Source: Acetoanaerobium sticklandii
GTDB lineage: Bacteria > Bacillota > Clostridia > Peptostreptococcales > Filifactoraceae
Assembly: GCF_000196455.1 (NCBI RefSeq)
Contig: NC_014614.1
Location: forward strand, 572,501 to 636,500
Direction: 5' to 3'
Length of the DNA: 64,000 bases
Shown: piece after piece, positions 53,688-62,543 of the stretch
Position numbering within the stretch: the first letter of the stretch is position 1
Layout: each line of letters opens with the position of its first letter
Position numbers and translations under genes: made by a program
The notes under the pieces: generated by a model
Databases searched by the model: none
What the model was told of the DNA's origin: nothing
The model's input: only the letters and a program-made list of their open reading frames with translations

Positions 53688-54948
53688 GCTAAATTCTGAA
53701 AGAGCAAGAGCTTTCCTAAATAAAATAAGCTCTAGGCAAGCAGATATGGAAGATAAGGTGCTAGATGCAGTTAGAGAAATAATAAATAAGGTAAAACAAA
53801 ACGGTGATAATGCATTGATAAGCTATGCAAAGCAGTTTGACAAGGTAGAGTTAAAAAGCCTAGAGGTAAGCAGTATAGAGCTAAGTCAGACCGAACTGAA
53901 AATTGATAAAGCTGTTAAAAAAGCTATAGATAAGGCATATGAGAATATATGGGAATTTCAGTCAGCTCAAAAGCCTGAGGATTTTATTTACGAAAAGGAA
54001 GGAATCATATCTAAAACTAGATATATACCTATAGAAACAGCAGGAATCTATGTCCCAGGGGGCAAGGCAGCCTATCCATCATCCGTACTTATGAATGCCA
54101 TACCAGCAAGAGCTGCTGGGGTTAAAAATATCATTATGACAGTGCCTTGCGATGAAAATGGAGTGATAAGCCCTGAAGTGCTTTATGCGGCCAAGCTTTG
54201 CAAGGTAGATAGAATATTCAAGGTCGGAGGAGCACAGGCAATTGCTGCTCTTGCATATGGCACAGAGTCTATTCCAAAGGTAGATATCATTACAGGACCA
54301 GGAAATATCTATGTATCAGTTGCAAAAAAATTGGTTTATGGAACTGTAAATGTAGATATGATAGCTGGACCTAGTGAAATTCTAATAGTATCAGATGGAA
54401 ATCAAAATCCAAGCTATATAGCGGCAGATTTGATTTCACAGGCAGAGCATGATGAGCTGGCATCATCTATACTACTAACTCTAAGCGATAAAGAAGCAGA
54501 GGCTGTATCAAATGAAGTGGGCATTCAGCTATCAAAGCTCCCAAAATCTAAAATTGCATCTGAATCAATTAAAAACTATGGAGCGATTCTAGTATGTGAT
54601 ACTAAGCAGGAACTCATAGATATAGCTAATCAAATAGCTCCAGAGCATCTTGAGGTTTTGTTTGAAGATAAAAAAATTACTGACAGCCTTACAAATGCTG
54701 GATGTATTTTTTCAGGAGAATACTCGCCAGAGCCACTAGGGGATTACATGGCTGGGCCAAACCACATACTTCCAACCAATGGAAGCGCTAAAGCTTTTTC
54801 GCCTCTAGGGATTCAAAGCTTTATGAAAAGAAGTAACTATATAGAAGCAAGCAAAGAAGGGCTTGAAAAAATTTATAAGGATATAGCCTGTTTTGCAAAG
54901 GCAGAAAATTTAGATGGACATGCAAATTCGATTTTGAGGAGGTTTTAA
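53674..54948 (+). CDS. hisD: Histidinol dehydrogenase
   Basis: Last two oxidations of the pathway, histidinol to histidine, NAD- and zinc-dependent. At 424 residues it is typical. It shows YVPGGKAAYPSSVLMN, GGAQAIAALAYGT, IAGPSEILIV, SQAEHDE (zinc ligands) and the HILPTNGSA segment near the end. The GTG start sits inside the hisG end behind GGAGGAG, so translation is coupled. It is followed one base later by hisC. Confidence 0.95.
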   Translation: MNIFKLNSERARAFLNKISSRQADMEDKVLDAVREIINKVKQNGDNALISYAKQFDKVELKSLEVSSIELSQTELKIDKAVKKAIDKAYENIWEFQSAQKPEDFIYEKEGIISKTRYIPIETAGIYVPGGKAAYPSSVLMNAIPARAAGVKNIIMTVPCDENGVISPEVLYAAKLCKVDRIFKVGGAQAIAALAYGTESIPKVDIITGPGNIYVSVAKKLVYGTVNVDMIAGPSEILIVSDGNQNPSYIAADLISQAEHDELASSILLTLSDKEAEAVSNEVGIQLSKLPKSKIASESIKNYGAILVCDTKQELIDIANQIAPEHLEVLFEDKKITDSLTNAGCIFSGEYSPEPLGDYMAGPNHILPTNGSAKAFSPLGIQSFMKRSNYIEASKEGLEKIYKDIACFAKAENLDGHANSILRRF

Positions 54949-54949
54949 G

Positions 54950-55972
54950 ATGATGAGTAATATATTAAAGCTAGATGCTAATGAGAGAGCAAAGGGTTAT
55001 GAGGCAGAGATAATAGCTTCAATCATACAAAAATCTGTATTTTCTAAAGTAAGTATAAATAGATATCCTGATGCAAAGGCTATTAAGCTAAGAAAAGCAT
55101 ATAGCAAGTATTCCAAAATTCCTTACGAAAACCTAATTGCAGGAAATGGCTCTGATGAGCTTATAGATTTAGCATTTTCAGTATTTGCTCAATCTAAAAC
55201 TGTAGTTTGCTTTGATCCAGATTTTTCAATGTATGAGGTATATTCTAAAAAATATAATGCTAGCTTGATTAAGGTTAAGACCATGAAGCTTGAAGACCTA
55301 ATAAATGCGGCAAGAATTAATATGGCATCAGTGATAGTTTTTTCAAATCCCAACAATCCAACTGGCAAAGGCTTTTTGAAATCAGATGTAGAGCAACTCA
55401 TTAAAACATTCTGGGGAACTGTGATAGTAGACGAAGCCTACATGGATTTTTACAATCAAAGCGTGTCTGACCTAATATCAAAATACGACAATCTTGTAAT
55501 AACCAAAACTTGCTCGAAAGCCTTAGGGCTGGCAGGGATAAGAGTAGGGTTCTTAGGCTCTGAGTCAAATAATATAGATAAAATAGAGCAGGTACGCTCT
55601 CCATACAATGTGAACAGCTTGACCCAAAATATAGCTACGGAGATACTGAGTTATCCTAAGCTTATTGCAAAATATATTAAAGAAGTGAAATGCTCAAGAG
55701 ATGACTTATATTATAAGCTTATAGCTGAACTAAATGATGAAATCCAGATTTATGAAAGCTCAGCTAATTTTATCTATATGAAAACAAAGTATTCAGCAGA
55801 TATCTATGAATATTTACTAGAAAAAGGAATCCTAATTCGCTCATTTGAAGACGGGATAAGAATAACTGTAGGTAATATAGAGGACAATGTAAAGCTGGTA
55901 TCTGAGCTAAAAAGAGCTATATCACTTGCTAAAGAAGAAAGAAGGGGATATCAAAATGAGAGGGCAGTATAA
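54950..55972 (+). CDS. hisC: Histidinol-phosphate aminotransferase
   Basis: PLP enzyme converting imidazole-acetol phosphate and glutamate to histidinol phosphate. The 340-residue fold-type I protein has the PLP lysine in TKTCSKALGLAGIRVG (Lys190), SNPNNPTGK and VDEAYMDF. It is slightly shorter than many HisC proteins (about 350-360). The ATG at 54950 follows hisD with one base between; ATG at 54953 is an alternative. It overlaps hisB by 17 bases. Confidence 0.93.
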   Translation: MMSNILKLDANERAKGYEAEIIASIIQKSVFSKVSINRYPDAKAIKLRKAYSKYSKIPYENLIAGNGSDELIDLAFSVFAQSKTVVCFDPDFSMYEVYSKKYNASLIKVKTMKLEDLINAARINMASVIVFSNPNNPTGKGFLKSDVEQLIKTFWGTVIVDEAYMDFYNQSVSDLISKYDNLVITKTCSKALGLAGIRVGFLGSESNNIDKIEQVRSPYNVNSLTQNIATEILSYPKLIAKYIKEVKCSRDDLYYKLIAELNDEIQIYESSANFIYMKTKYSADIYEYLLEKGILIRSFEDGIRITVGNIEDNVKLVSELKRAISLAKEERRGYQNERAV

Positions 55973-56540
55973 AAGACTCACATCAGAGACAAAAATCGAA
56001 ATTCTTTTAGATACCAGGGCTGATGAGTATAAAAGCTTAGAATCAGATACTGGAATTGGATTTTTCGACCATATGCTCATAACTTTTGGACGATATGCGA
56101 ACTTGAATGGTTATATAAAAGTCGAAGGAGACTTATTTGTAGATACTCATCATACAATCGAAGATACTGCAATAGCTTTAGGAAAGACTTTAAAAATGAT
56201 GATAAAGGATACCTCTATAAATAGATATGCAAATGCAATTATTCCTATGGATGAAGCTCTAGTTAGAACAGTTATAGATATGGGTGGTAGAGCTTACTTA
56301 GATTTTGACTATGAATTTAAAAGAGAAAAAATCGGAGCTTATGATACGGATATGACGCTTGAGTTTTTAAGAGCTATCGCAAATAACAGCGAATCTACTA
56401 TTCACATAGATGTATTAAAAGGGAAGAATGACCATCACATAACGGAGGCTATTTTTAAAAGCTTAGGATTAGCGATAAAACAAGCAATAACAGTGGTGGA
56501 TGGAGAAATATTTTCAACCAAAGGAAAGGTGGAGGAGTAA
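55956..56540 (+). CDS. hisB: Imidazoleglycerol-phosphate dehydratase
   Basis: Monofunctional dehydratase of 194 residues, without the histidinol-phosphatase domain found in enteric HisB. Metal-binding segments: FFDHML, DTHHTIEDTAIALG, and KNDHHITEAIFKSLG. The start at 55956 (MRGQYKR) is chosen because AAGGGG lies just upstream and the longer frame to 55926 would run through hisC. Its TAA is followed at once by the hisH ATG. No histidinol-phosphate phosphatase is present in this operon, so that step must be encoded elsewhere. Confidence 0.95.
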   Translation: MRGQYKRLTSETKIEILLDTRADEYKSLESDTGIGFFDHMLITFGRYANLNGYIKVEGDLFVDTHHTIEDTAIALGKTLKMMIKDTSINRYANAIIPMDEALVRTVIDMGGRAYLDFDYEFKREKIGAYDTDMTLEFLRAIANNSESTIHIDVLKGKNDHHITEAIFKSLGLAIKQAITVVDGEIFSTKGKVEE

Positions 56541-57167
56541 ATGATAGGAATTTTAGATTACAATGCAGGAAATTTAAAAAGTGTGGAAAGTGCCCTTGAA
56601 AATATAGAAGCAAAATCAATGGTAATAACGTGTCCAGCTCAGTTAAGTGAAATTTCTGGACTGATTATCCCTGGAGTTGGCTCATTTAAGACTGCAATAG
56701 AAAATCTAAAAGCTAAAGGCTTTACTAAAGAGGTCATATCAGAGTTTGCAAAGACAAAGAAGGTACTGGGGATTTGCTTAGGGATGCAAATATTTTATGA
56801 CTTTGGAACTGAGGAAGGGCTAAGCACTGGGCTAGGATTTTTTTCAGGGAAAGTGGATTTGCTAGATAAGGCAGTGGTAACACCTCATATGGGCTGGAAT
56901 CAGATTGAGCTAAGAAAAAGCACTAGGCTCACTAGAGGTTTAGACGATAAGTTTGACGGATATTTTGCTCACTCATATAGAGCATATGAACAAAAAGACG
57001 AGGTCGTAGGCATCTGTAGCTATACAGAAGATATGCCAGTTATAGTAGCAAAGGACAATATATATGGACTTCAGTTTCACCCAGAAAAAAGTGGAAACTC
57101 AGGACTTAAGATACTAAGAAATTTTAAGGAGATGTGCTATGAAAATTATACCATCTGTAGACATTAA
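56541..57167 (+). CDS. hisH: Imidazole glycerol phosphate synthase, glutaminase subunit
   Basis: Class I glutamine amidotransferase that supplies ammonia to HisF. The catalytic triad is visible: Cys79 in GICLGMQ, His180 and Glu182 in LQFHPEKS. At 208 residues it is standard length. It abuts hisB and overlaps hisA by 29 bases, an unusually long overlap for this operon. Confidence 0.95.
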   Translation: MIGILDYNAGNLKSVESALENIEAKSMVITCPAQLSEISGLIIPGVGSFKTAIENLKAKGFTKEVISEFAKTKKVLGICLGMQIFYDFGTEEGLSTGLGFFSGKVDLLDKAVVTPHMGWNQIELRKSTRLTRGLDDKFDGYFAHSYRAYEQKDEVVGICSYTEDMPVIVAKDNIYGLQFHPEKSGNSGLKILRNFKEMCYENYTICRH

Positions 57168-57873
57168 ATCGGGAAGAGCAGTAAGACTCTATCAAGGGGA
57201 TTTTGCAAAAGAAACAGTAGTTGGGGAAAATCCAGTTGCTATTGTGAATAACTTTCTTAATCTAGGAGCAGAAGAAGCCCATATAGTGAATTTAGATGGT
57301 GCTCTTGGGGATAAGTTTGCAAATATGGGGATAATAAAGGAGATATGCAAATCGAAAACATCACAAAGACAAAAAATTCAGCTAGGAGGGGGAATAAGAA
57401 CTATTGAAGATATAGAAACTGCTCTAGAGCTTGGAATAGACTCTGTAGTTATTGGCTCGATGATAGCAGAAGATTTTGAGCTATTTGCAAAAGCAGTAGA
57501 GATATATAAAGATAAAATAGTTGCAGCTCTTGATGTGAAAGGTGAAGTGCTGATGACTAGAGGCTGGCTAGATGGTTCAGAGGCACTGGTATATGATATC
57601 ACGAGTAAGCTGGAAAATCTAAATGTAAGAAGAATAGTATTAACAGATATCACAAAGGATGGAACACTTTTAGGTCCAAATATTAATCTAGCTCTAGAGC
57701 TAAGTAAAATCTACAGTGGAGAGATAATAGTTTCTGGTGGAGTAGCTGACTACAAGGATTTAGAAAGTATAAAAGATAATAAGCTTGCAGGAGCAATACT
57801 AGGCAAGTCCATCTACAGTGGCAGAATAGATTTGGAAAAAGCATTTGAATTAGGAGGAAGTTATGGCATATAA
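57139..57873 (+). CDS. hisA: ProFAR isomerase
   Basis: Beta-alpha barrel isomerase of 244 residues converting ProFAR to PRFAR. Asp8 in IIPSVDIKSGRAVRL is the first catalytic residue, and a second lies in LTDITKDGTLLGPN. Phosphate-binding loops GGGIRTIED and VSGGVAD are intact. Start: ATG within the 3' end of hisH, with AAGGAGA upstream. It overlaps hisF by 11 bases. Confidence 0.95.
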   Translation: MKIIPSVDIKSGRAVRLYQGDFAKETVVGENPVAIVNNFLNLGAEEAHIVNLDGALGDKFANMGIIKEICKSKTSQRQKIQLGGGIRTIEDIETALELGIDSVVIGSMIAEDFELFAKAVEIYKDKIVAALDVKGEVLMTRGWLDGSEALVYDITSKLENLNVRRIVLTDITKDGTLLGPNINLALELSKIYSGEIIVSGGVADYKDLESIKDNKLAGAILGKSIYSGRIDLEKAFELGGSYGI

Positions 57874-58621
57874 ACGCATTATCCCATGTCTTGATGTAAA
57901 GGATTCAAAGGTAGTTAAGGGTATTAATTTTGAAGGCTTAAAATCTATAGCAGATCCAGTTGAGCTTGCTCAAAAATACTACATGGATGGAGCAGATGAG
58001 CTAGTATTTTTAGATATATCAGCAACCTTAGAAGCTAGAAAAACTATGCTTGAAATGGTTGAAAAAGTTGCAAAGTCAATATTTATTCCTTTTACTGTGG
58101 GAGGAGGAATCTCAACAGTTGAGGATATGAGAAATGTGATTTTAAAAGGTGCGGATAAGGTATCGATTAACAGCAGTGCAGTAAAAAATCCTAAGCTGAT
58201 AACAGATGGAGCCAAGCTATTTGGAAGTCAGTGCATAGTAGTAGCAGTAGATACTAAAAAAATAAATGGCAGAGAAGAAGTAGTAATAAATGGAGGAACT
58301 ACTCAGACAGGAATTGATGCTCTGGAGTGGATAAAAAAGGCGGCAGATTTAGGGGCTGGTGAAATTCTTTTAACTAGTATGGACAGTGATGGGACAAAGA
58401 ATGGATATGATACTGAATTTTTAGATAAAGTAACAAAGGCTGTGAATATTCCAGTGATAGCATCTGGTGGGTGTGGTTCAAAAGAAGATATCCTAGAGGT
58501 ATTTGAAAAAACAGGAGCTACTGGAGCATTAGCCGCTTCTATATTTCACTACAATCAAGATAGTATAGGAAGTGTAAAAAAATATCTATCACAAAATGAA
58601 ATATCAGTTAGGGTGGGATAA
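57863..58621 (+). CDS. hisF: Imidazole glycerol phosphate synthase, cyclase subunit
   Basis: Barrel subunit that uses HisH-derived ammonia to form imidazole glycerol phosphate and AICAR. The 252 residues start with AYKRIIPCLDVKDSKVVKG (Asp11) and carry a second aspartate in VVAVDTKK, plus GGGIST, LLTSMDSDGTKNGYD and ASGGCGS. Start: ATG behind GGAGGAAG. It is paired in sequence with hisH in the same operon. Confidence 0.96.
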   Translation: MAYKRIIPCLDVKDSKVVKGINFEGLKSIADPVELAQKYYMDGADELVFLDISATLEARKTMLEMVEKVAKSIFIPFTVGGGISTVEDMRNVILKGADKVSINSSAVKNPKLITDGAKLFGSQCIVVAVDTKKINGREEVVINGGTTQTGIDALEWIKKAADLGAGEILLTSMDSDGTKNGYDTEFLDKVTKAVNIPVIASGGCGSKEDILEVFEKTGATGALAASIFHYNQDSIGSVKKYLSQNEISVRVG

Positions 58622-58625
58622 AGCT

Positions 58626-58928
58626 ATGGTTGATTTTAGCAAAGGATTGGTCCCAGTAATAGTTCAAGATTATAATACAAATCAAGTGCTGATGCTAGGA
58701 TACACAAATGAGGAAGCGTATAGTAAAACACTTGAGACTAACTGTGTATATTTTTATAGCAGAAGCAGAGATAAACTCTGGAAAAAAGGGGAAACCTCAG
58801 GAAATATTTTGAAGGTTAAAGAGCTGTATTTAGACTGTGATTCAGATACAGTGCTTATAAAAGCTCTACCAGAAGGGCCTACTTGTCATACTGGTGAAAC
58901 TAGCTGTTTTTTCAACCAGATTGTTTAA
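58626..58928 (+). CDS. hisI: Phosphoribosyl-AMP cyclohydrolase
   Basis: Opens the adenine ring of phosphoribosyl-AMP. The 100-residue zinc enzyme has TNEEAYSKTLET, FYSRSRDKLWKKGETSGN, LDCDSDTVL and CHTGETSCFF. The start is the ATG at 58626, four bases after hisF and after GGGTGGGA; the longer frame to 58596 would run inside hisF. HisE is encoded separately downstream rather than fused. Confidence 0.95.
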   Translation: MVDFSKGLVPVIVQDYNTNQVLMLGYTNEEAYSKTLETNCVYFYSRSRDKLWKKGETSGNILKVKELYLDCDSDTVLIKALPEGPTCHTGETSCFFNQIV

Positions 58929-59040
58929 GGGATTATATAGAATATAGAAATTTAAAATTAAAAAGCTATTTTAATAAAATTTTAATCGGTATGTATTTAA
59001 TGATATATGAACGATATAGACTTTTAAAGGTGGTGGAAAA

Positions 59041-59319
59041 ATGAAGAATTTAAGTGAGCTTTATGAAGTTGTTTTAAACAGAAAAGCCAATAGGGTAGAG
59101 GGCTCTTATACCTCGTATTTATTTGACAAGGGACTGGATAAAATCCTCAAAAAAATTGGTGAAGAAAGTGCAGAAGTGATTATTGCAGCAAAAAATGATG
59201 ATAAATCAGAACTTATATATGAAATATCAGATTTGTTGTATCACCTTACAGTACTTATGGTGGAAAAGGGTGTAGATTATAAAGATATAGATGAGGAATT
59301 GGAAAAAAGAAGGAAATGA
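59041..59319 (+). CDS. hisE: Phosphoribosyl-ATP pyrophosphatase
   Basis: Removes pyrophosphate from phosphoribosyl-ATP. The 92-residue MazG-like helical protein has SYTSYLFDKGLDKILKKIGEE followed by SAEVIIAAKNDD and EISDLLYHLTVLM, the metal-binding core. It is separated from hisI by 112 bases without a clear terminator, and the AAAGGTGGTG ribosome site is moderate. Probably the last gene of the operon. Confidence 0.94.
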   Translation: MKNLSELYEVVLNRKANRVEGSYTSYLFDKGLDKILKKIGEESAEVIIAAKNDDKSELIYEISDLLYHLTVLMVEKGVDYKDIDEELEKRRK

Positions 59320-59413
59320 TATCTATTAAGTTTTTATTTTCTGCCGATATATAATATAGAGCAAAAATGGAAATATGACTTGTATTTTTGTTGATTATCA
59401 AGGAGGAAATAAT

Positions 59414-59977
59414 ATGGATATTAAATCAGTTAATTCGCAGGGACAGATACTACCTCAAGGTAAGCCTGTGAAAGAAAAGCTAGCTGAGAAGGACAAGGAT
59501 GTCAGCTCTCCAAAGGTAGAAAATAATCCAGCGGTAAAGTATGAGAAATCAGAAAAAGTTGAAGAAAAGTATATAACCTACGATAAAACTGCTGTTGATA
59601 AATTAAAAGCTGAAGCTGAGCAAAGACATGCTAATCTAAGGAACATGGTTAAGGAGCTTTTAAAAAGACAAGGGCTTACTTTCAAAGATGTATTTGAAGA
59701 CGGAAAAGAAGTAAAAGTAGACGAGCAGACTAGGCTAGAAGCTCAGGCATCGATAGATGAAGGTGGAGAATATAGCGTAGATGCAGTAGCGACTAGAATA
59801 GTTGATTTTGCAAAAGCAATTTCTGGCGGAGATAAAGCTCAGATTGGCAAGCTAAAAGCAGCTATAGAAGATGGATTTAAGCAAGCTAAGGAAGCGCTTG
59901 GAGGATATCTTCCTGAAATTTCTCAAAAAACCTATGATGAAGTTATGAAGCGTATGGACGAGTGGGCTAACGAATAA
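59414..59977 (+). CDS. Hypothetical protein, charged and helical
   Basis: A 187-residue soluble protein that I do not recognise with certainty. The N-terminal half (about 1-65) is lysine/glutamate-rich and low complexity. The C-terminal half holds a conserved-looking domain with ATRIVDFAKAISGGDKAQIG and KQAKEALGGYLPEISQKTYDEV, features of a small family often annotated as hypothetical (DUF5610-like). The start is ATG 59414 behind AGGAGGAAAT, not the longer frame from 59375. A strong two-way terminator separates it from lepB. Confidence 0.6.
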   Translation: MDIKSVNSQGQILPQGKPVKEKLAEKDKDVSSPKVENNPAVKYEKSEKVEEKYITYDKTAVDKLKAEAEQRHANLRNMVKELLKRQGLTFKDVFEDGKEVKVDEQTRLEAQASIDEGGEYSVDAVATRIVDFAKAISGGDKAQIGKLKAAIEDGFKQAKEALGGYLPEISQKTYDEVMKRMDEWANE

Positions 59978-59984
59978 TAAAATT

Positions 59985-60027
59985 AAAGCCTTGAATCATT
60001 TTAAACTAAATGATTTCAAGGCTTTTT
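59985..60027. terminator. Bidirectional terminator between the hypothetical gene and lepB
   Basis: AAAGCCTTGAA-TCATTT pairs with AAATGA-TTCAAGGCTTT. T-tracts are present on both strands. Confidence 0.85.
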
Positions 60028-60031
60028 AAAG

Positions 60032-60580
60032 TTATTCTAATATTCCTATTTTATTAAAAGGGAAAAGACGTACCATAGCTCTTCCTTGGACTTTATCTAT
60101 AGATACTGTTCCAAAGCTTCTGCTATCCAAGCTATTATCTCTATTATCTCCCATTACAAAAATTTCACCTTCTGGAATTTCTTCTATATAGATATCACCA
60201 AAAGTAAAATCGCCTAAGATGTAAGGTTCTTCTTGTAACTCTCCATTGAGATATACTTTACCATCGTAGATTTGAAGCTGATCACCAGGAAGAGCAATGA
60301 CTCTTTTGATTAGGTTTTTTGTATCTCCAGCTTGAAACTTTTGGATGAAGTTGAAGCTTTGCAGTTCATATTCTTCAAAAGGAATATCTGAAGTGAAGGA
60401 TACAATATCTCCACGCTCTATTTTGGCATGGTCGTTTAAAATAAGATAGTCATTTTCAACTAGAGTTGGATTCATTGATACACTGTGAACTTGAAGTGGA
60501 GTGATAAATACATTTATAAGAAATGCTGCAGCAAAAGCTATCACAATAGTTTTAATCCATTCAAAAATTACGTTTTTCAT
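60032..60580 (-). CDS. lepB: Signal peptidase I
   Basis: Cleaves signal peptides of exported proteins, such as the SLH proteins here. The 182-residue protein has one N-terminal helix (about 8-28), nucleophile Ser35 in VHSVSMNPTL, general base Lys92 in NLIKRVIALPGD and the GDNRDNSLDSR box. The start is ATG 60580 behind GGAGGT; the longer frame to 60595 would include the ribosome site. An extended -10 (TGTTATAAT on the minus strand, 60624-60629) lies upstream. Confidence 0.95.
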   Translation of the reverse strand: MKNVIFEWIKTIVIAFAAAFLINVFITPLQVHSVSMNPTLVENDYLILNDHAKIERGDIVSFTSDIPFEEYELQSFNFIQKFQAGDTKNLIKRVIALPGDQLQIYDGKVYLNGELQEEPYILGDFTFGDIYIEEIPEGEIFVMGDNRDNSLDSRSFGTVSIDKVQGRAMVRLFPFNKIGILE

Positions 60581-60698
60581 TAAAGAAACCTCCAAATTTC
60601 ATATGCAAATTATTATCATGCAAATTATAACACATATACATAAATAAGGTTAACATCTAAATGACAATATTTCATGTGAAAAATGTAAAAGATTGAGT

Positions 60699-61481
60699 TT
60701 AATAATCGAGCTGTTTATTTGAGTTGAAAAATGTTTTATAGCCTAGGCTAAGACTCAGTATAGTCGTAAAAGACACACTTCCCAAAATTCCTAGCATAAT
60801 AGCTATTTGATATCTTATGGCAACCACTGGAGAGGTACCTGATAGTATTTGACCTGTCATCATACCAGGAAGAAAAATTATCCCCATTCCAAGCATGGAG
60901 TTGATGGTTGGCAATATAGCTGAATCAAAAGCTGAATCTATAAATTCTTTTGAGGCTTGTTTTGGAGTTGCACCTAGCATAAGTGCAGTTTCTACTTTGT
61001 CCTTTTGAGTAGTCATGCCTTTTATTAATGTAGATATTCCTAGAGAAATCCCTGTCATAGAGTTTCCTATAAGCATCCCAGCTATTGGGATAAAGTATCT
61101 AGGGTCATACCATGGTGATATTCTGACAACTATAATCAAGAAATAAAATAAGCTAGATAAGGTGCCGATGCTCATAGAAAAAGCTATTATTTTTTTTAGC
61201 TTTGAGCTAAGAGGATGCTTGCTTTGCTTAAATATAGTATAGATTGCAAAGCACTCCATCAAAATAATTATGCAAATCGTATAAAGCATACTTACATTAT
61301 CAAAGATATATACAAGCACATAGCCAGTCAGTATAAGCTGAATAGTCATTCTGATAGTAGAAATCAGAAGTTCTTTTTCCCGATTTAGCTTTCTTTTTCT
61401 TATAATTACAAGTGTAATTAGTACAAAAATATATGCAAGTCCAAGCTGAATAAAGCTCAGCTCCAATATCGAAGAATCCAA
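60699..61481 (-). CDS. ABC transporter permease, FetB/YbbM (UPF0014) family
   Basis: A 260-residue membrane protein with about seven helices and family phrases GLAYIFVLITLVII, GTLSSLFYFLIIV, GATPKQASKEFIDSAFDSAI and LPGMMTGQILSGTSPV. In E. coli the FetAB pair exports iron and affects peroxide resistance; substrate assignment here is by family only. The TTG start is supported by AGGAGGT, which lies over the stop codon of the ATPase gene. It ends the PadR-ATPase-permease operon. Confidence 0.85.
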   Translation of the reverse strand: MDSSILELSFIQLGLAYIFVLITLVIIRKRKLNREKELLISTIRMTIQLILTGYVLVYIFDNVSMLYTICIIILMECFAIYTIFKQSKHPLSSKLKKIIAFSMSIGTLSSLFYFLIIVVRISPWYDPRYFIPIAGMLIGNSMTGISLGISTLIKGMTTQKDKVETALMLGATPKQASKEFIDSAFDSAILPTINSMLGMGIIFLPGMMTGQILSGTSPVVAIRYQIAIMLGILGSVSFTTILSLSLGYKTFFNSNKQLDY

Positions 61482-61484
61482 TTT

Positions 61485-62123
61485 CTACACCTCCTTAATA
61501 TCAATTACTGAGCCATTTTCCATTTTTATTATGCAGTCAGAATAATCATCTGCTACCTCAGTAGAATGACTTACCATTATCAAGGTTTTATTAGTTTCCT
61601 TTACATGTGTATACAAAGTCGATATGACTATACCTTCAGTTTCTTTGTCGAGTGCAGAGGAAGGCTCATCGAGCAAATAAACTTCAGGGTTCATAAGCAA
61701 TATTCTTCCTAGGGATAATCTTTGCTTTTCTCCACCTGATAGCTTGTCTGCATCGGCAGATAGTGAAAGGTTAAGGTGAACTTTATGAAGAACCTCGATT
61801 AGCTTATAATCAGATGGGTGAGGCTTTTCTGAGAAATCAAGGCCAATAAGAAGATTATCTTTAACTGAACCAGCAAAAACAACAGGAGTTTGAGATAACA
61901 TTACTACCTTTCGCCTATGAGCTATTGAATCTACTTGTTCTAAATCATTTCCTAGGTAGTAAACTTTTCCACTTTCAGGACTAATGAGTTTGTTTAAAAG
62001 CTTAAGAAGAGTAGTTTTACCACTTCCACTTTTTCCTACTATAGTAGTGACTATATTTGAACGAATTTCTAAATTTTTTACATCTAATATATTTTTGTAT
62101 TTGAGATTTTCTATTTTAAACAT
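61485..62123 (-). CDS. ABC transporter ATP-binding protein, FetA/YbbL-like
   Basis: A 212-residue ATPase with Walker A GKSGSGKTT (residues 30-38), signature LSGGEKQRLSLG (about 128-139), Walker B VYLLDEPSSALD and the switch His in MVSHS. It lies three bases before the permease, with which it forms one transporter, and nine bases after the PadR regulator. Start: ATG with AAGGGGG upstream. The substrate is inferred as a metal, probably iron. Confidence 0.85.
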   Translation of the reverse strand: MFKIENLKYKNILDVKNLEIRSNIVTTIVGKSGSGKTTLLKLLNKLISPESGKVYYLGNDLEQVDSIAHRRKVVMLSQTPVVFAGSVKDNLLIGLDFSEKPHPSDYKLIEVLHKVHLNLSLSADADKLSGGEKQRLSLGRILLMNPEVYLLDEPSSALDKETEGIVISTLYTHVKETNKTLIMVSHSTEVADDYSDCIIKMENGSVIDIKEV

Positions 62124-62132
62124 AATACCCCC

Positions 62133-62447
62133 TTATTTAATCTCTTTAAAGAGTTCATAAGCTTTTGCTTTTGCTTGCTCTAGTATATCTTCGCCAAGAG
62201 GAGTTATGGAATAATATTTTCTTATTTTGCCATCTACATTTCTATCCTCTTTAGTAAGCAGTCCTTTATTTTCCATACTGTGAAGTATAGGATAAAGTGT
62301 GCCAGGACTCATATCATAGCCATGCTCTTCTAGCTCTTCTATCATCCAAGTACCATAGATAGGCTCTTTCTTTGCATGATGCAATATGTGAATCTGAATA
62401 AAGCCTAGAAAAAATTTTCTTAAGATTTGATCTGCCAAGTTTATCAC
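62133..62447 (-). CDS. PadR-family transcriptional regulator
   Basis: A 104-residue winged-helix protein of the PadR type, with IQIHILHHAKKEPIYGTWMIEEL followed by the wing MSPGTLYPILHSMENKGLL and RKYYSITPLGEDIL. Such proteins repress adjacent genes and release DNA on ligand binding. The start may be GTG 62447 or, better spaced to the GAGGTG ribosome site, TTG at 62438. It is first in an operon with the FetA-FetB-like pair, and the palindrome at 62467-62495 is its probable operator. Confidence 0.85.
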   Translation of the reverse strand: MINLADQILRKFFLGFIQIHILHHAKKEPIYGTWMIEELEEHGYDMSPGTLYPILHSMENKGLLTKEDRNVDGKIRKYYSITPLGEDILEQAKAKAYELFKEIK

Positions 62448-62466
62448 CTCAATATTATTTAAACGA

Positions 62467-62525
62467 AAAACAATATCGAATATCGATATTGTTTTAATTA
62501 TAGCATTTTATAAATTTTTTTACAA
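62467..62525 (-). promoter_or_regulatory. Promoter and 29-bp palindromic operator of the PadR operon
   Basis: On the minus strand TTGTAA, a 17-bp spacer and TATAAT (62502-62497) form a promoter with a TGc extended -10. Immediately downstream, AAAACAATATCGA (62467-62479) and TCGATATTGTTTT (62483-62495) form a perfect inverted repeat around ATA, over the expected transcription start. PadR operators are typically palindromes in this position. Confidence 0.8.
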
Positions 62526-62543
62526 TGAAAGTCATGCGGAACA

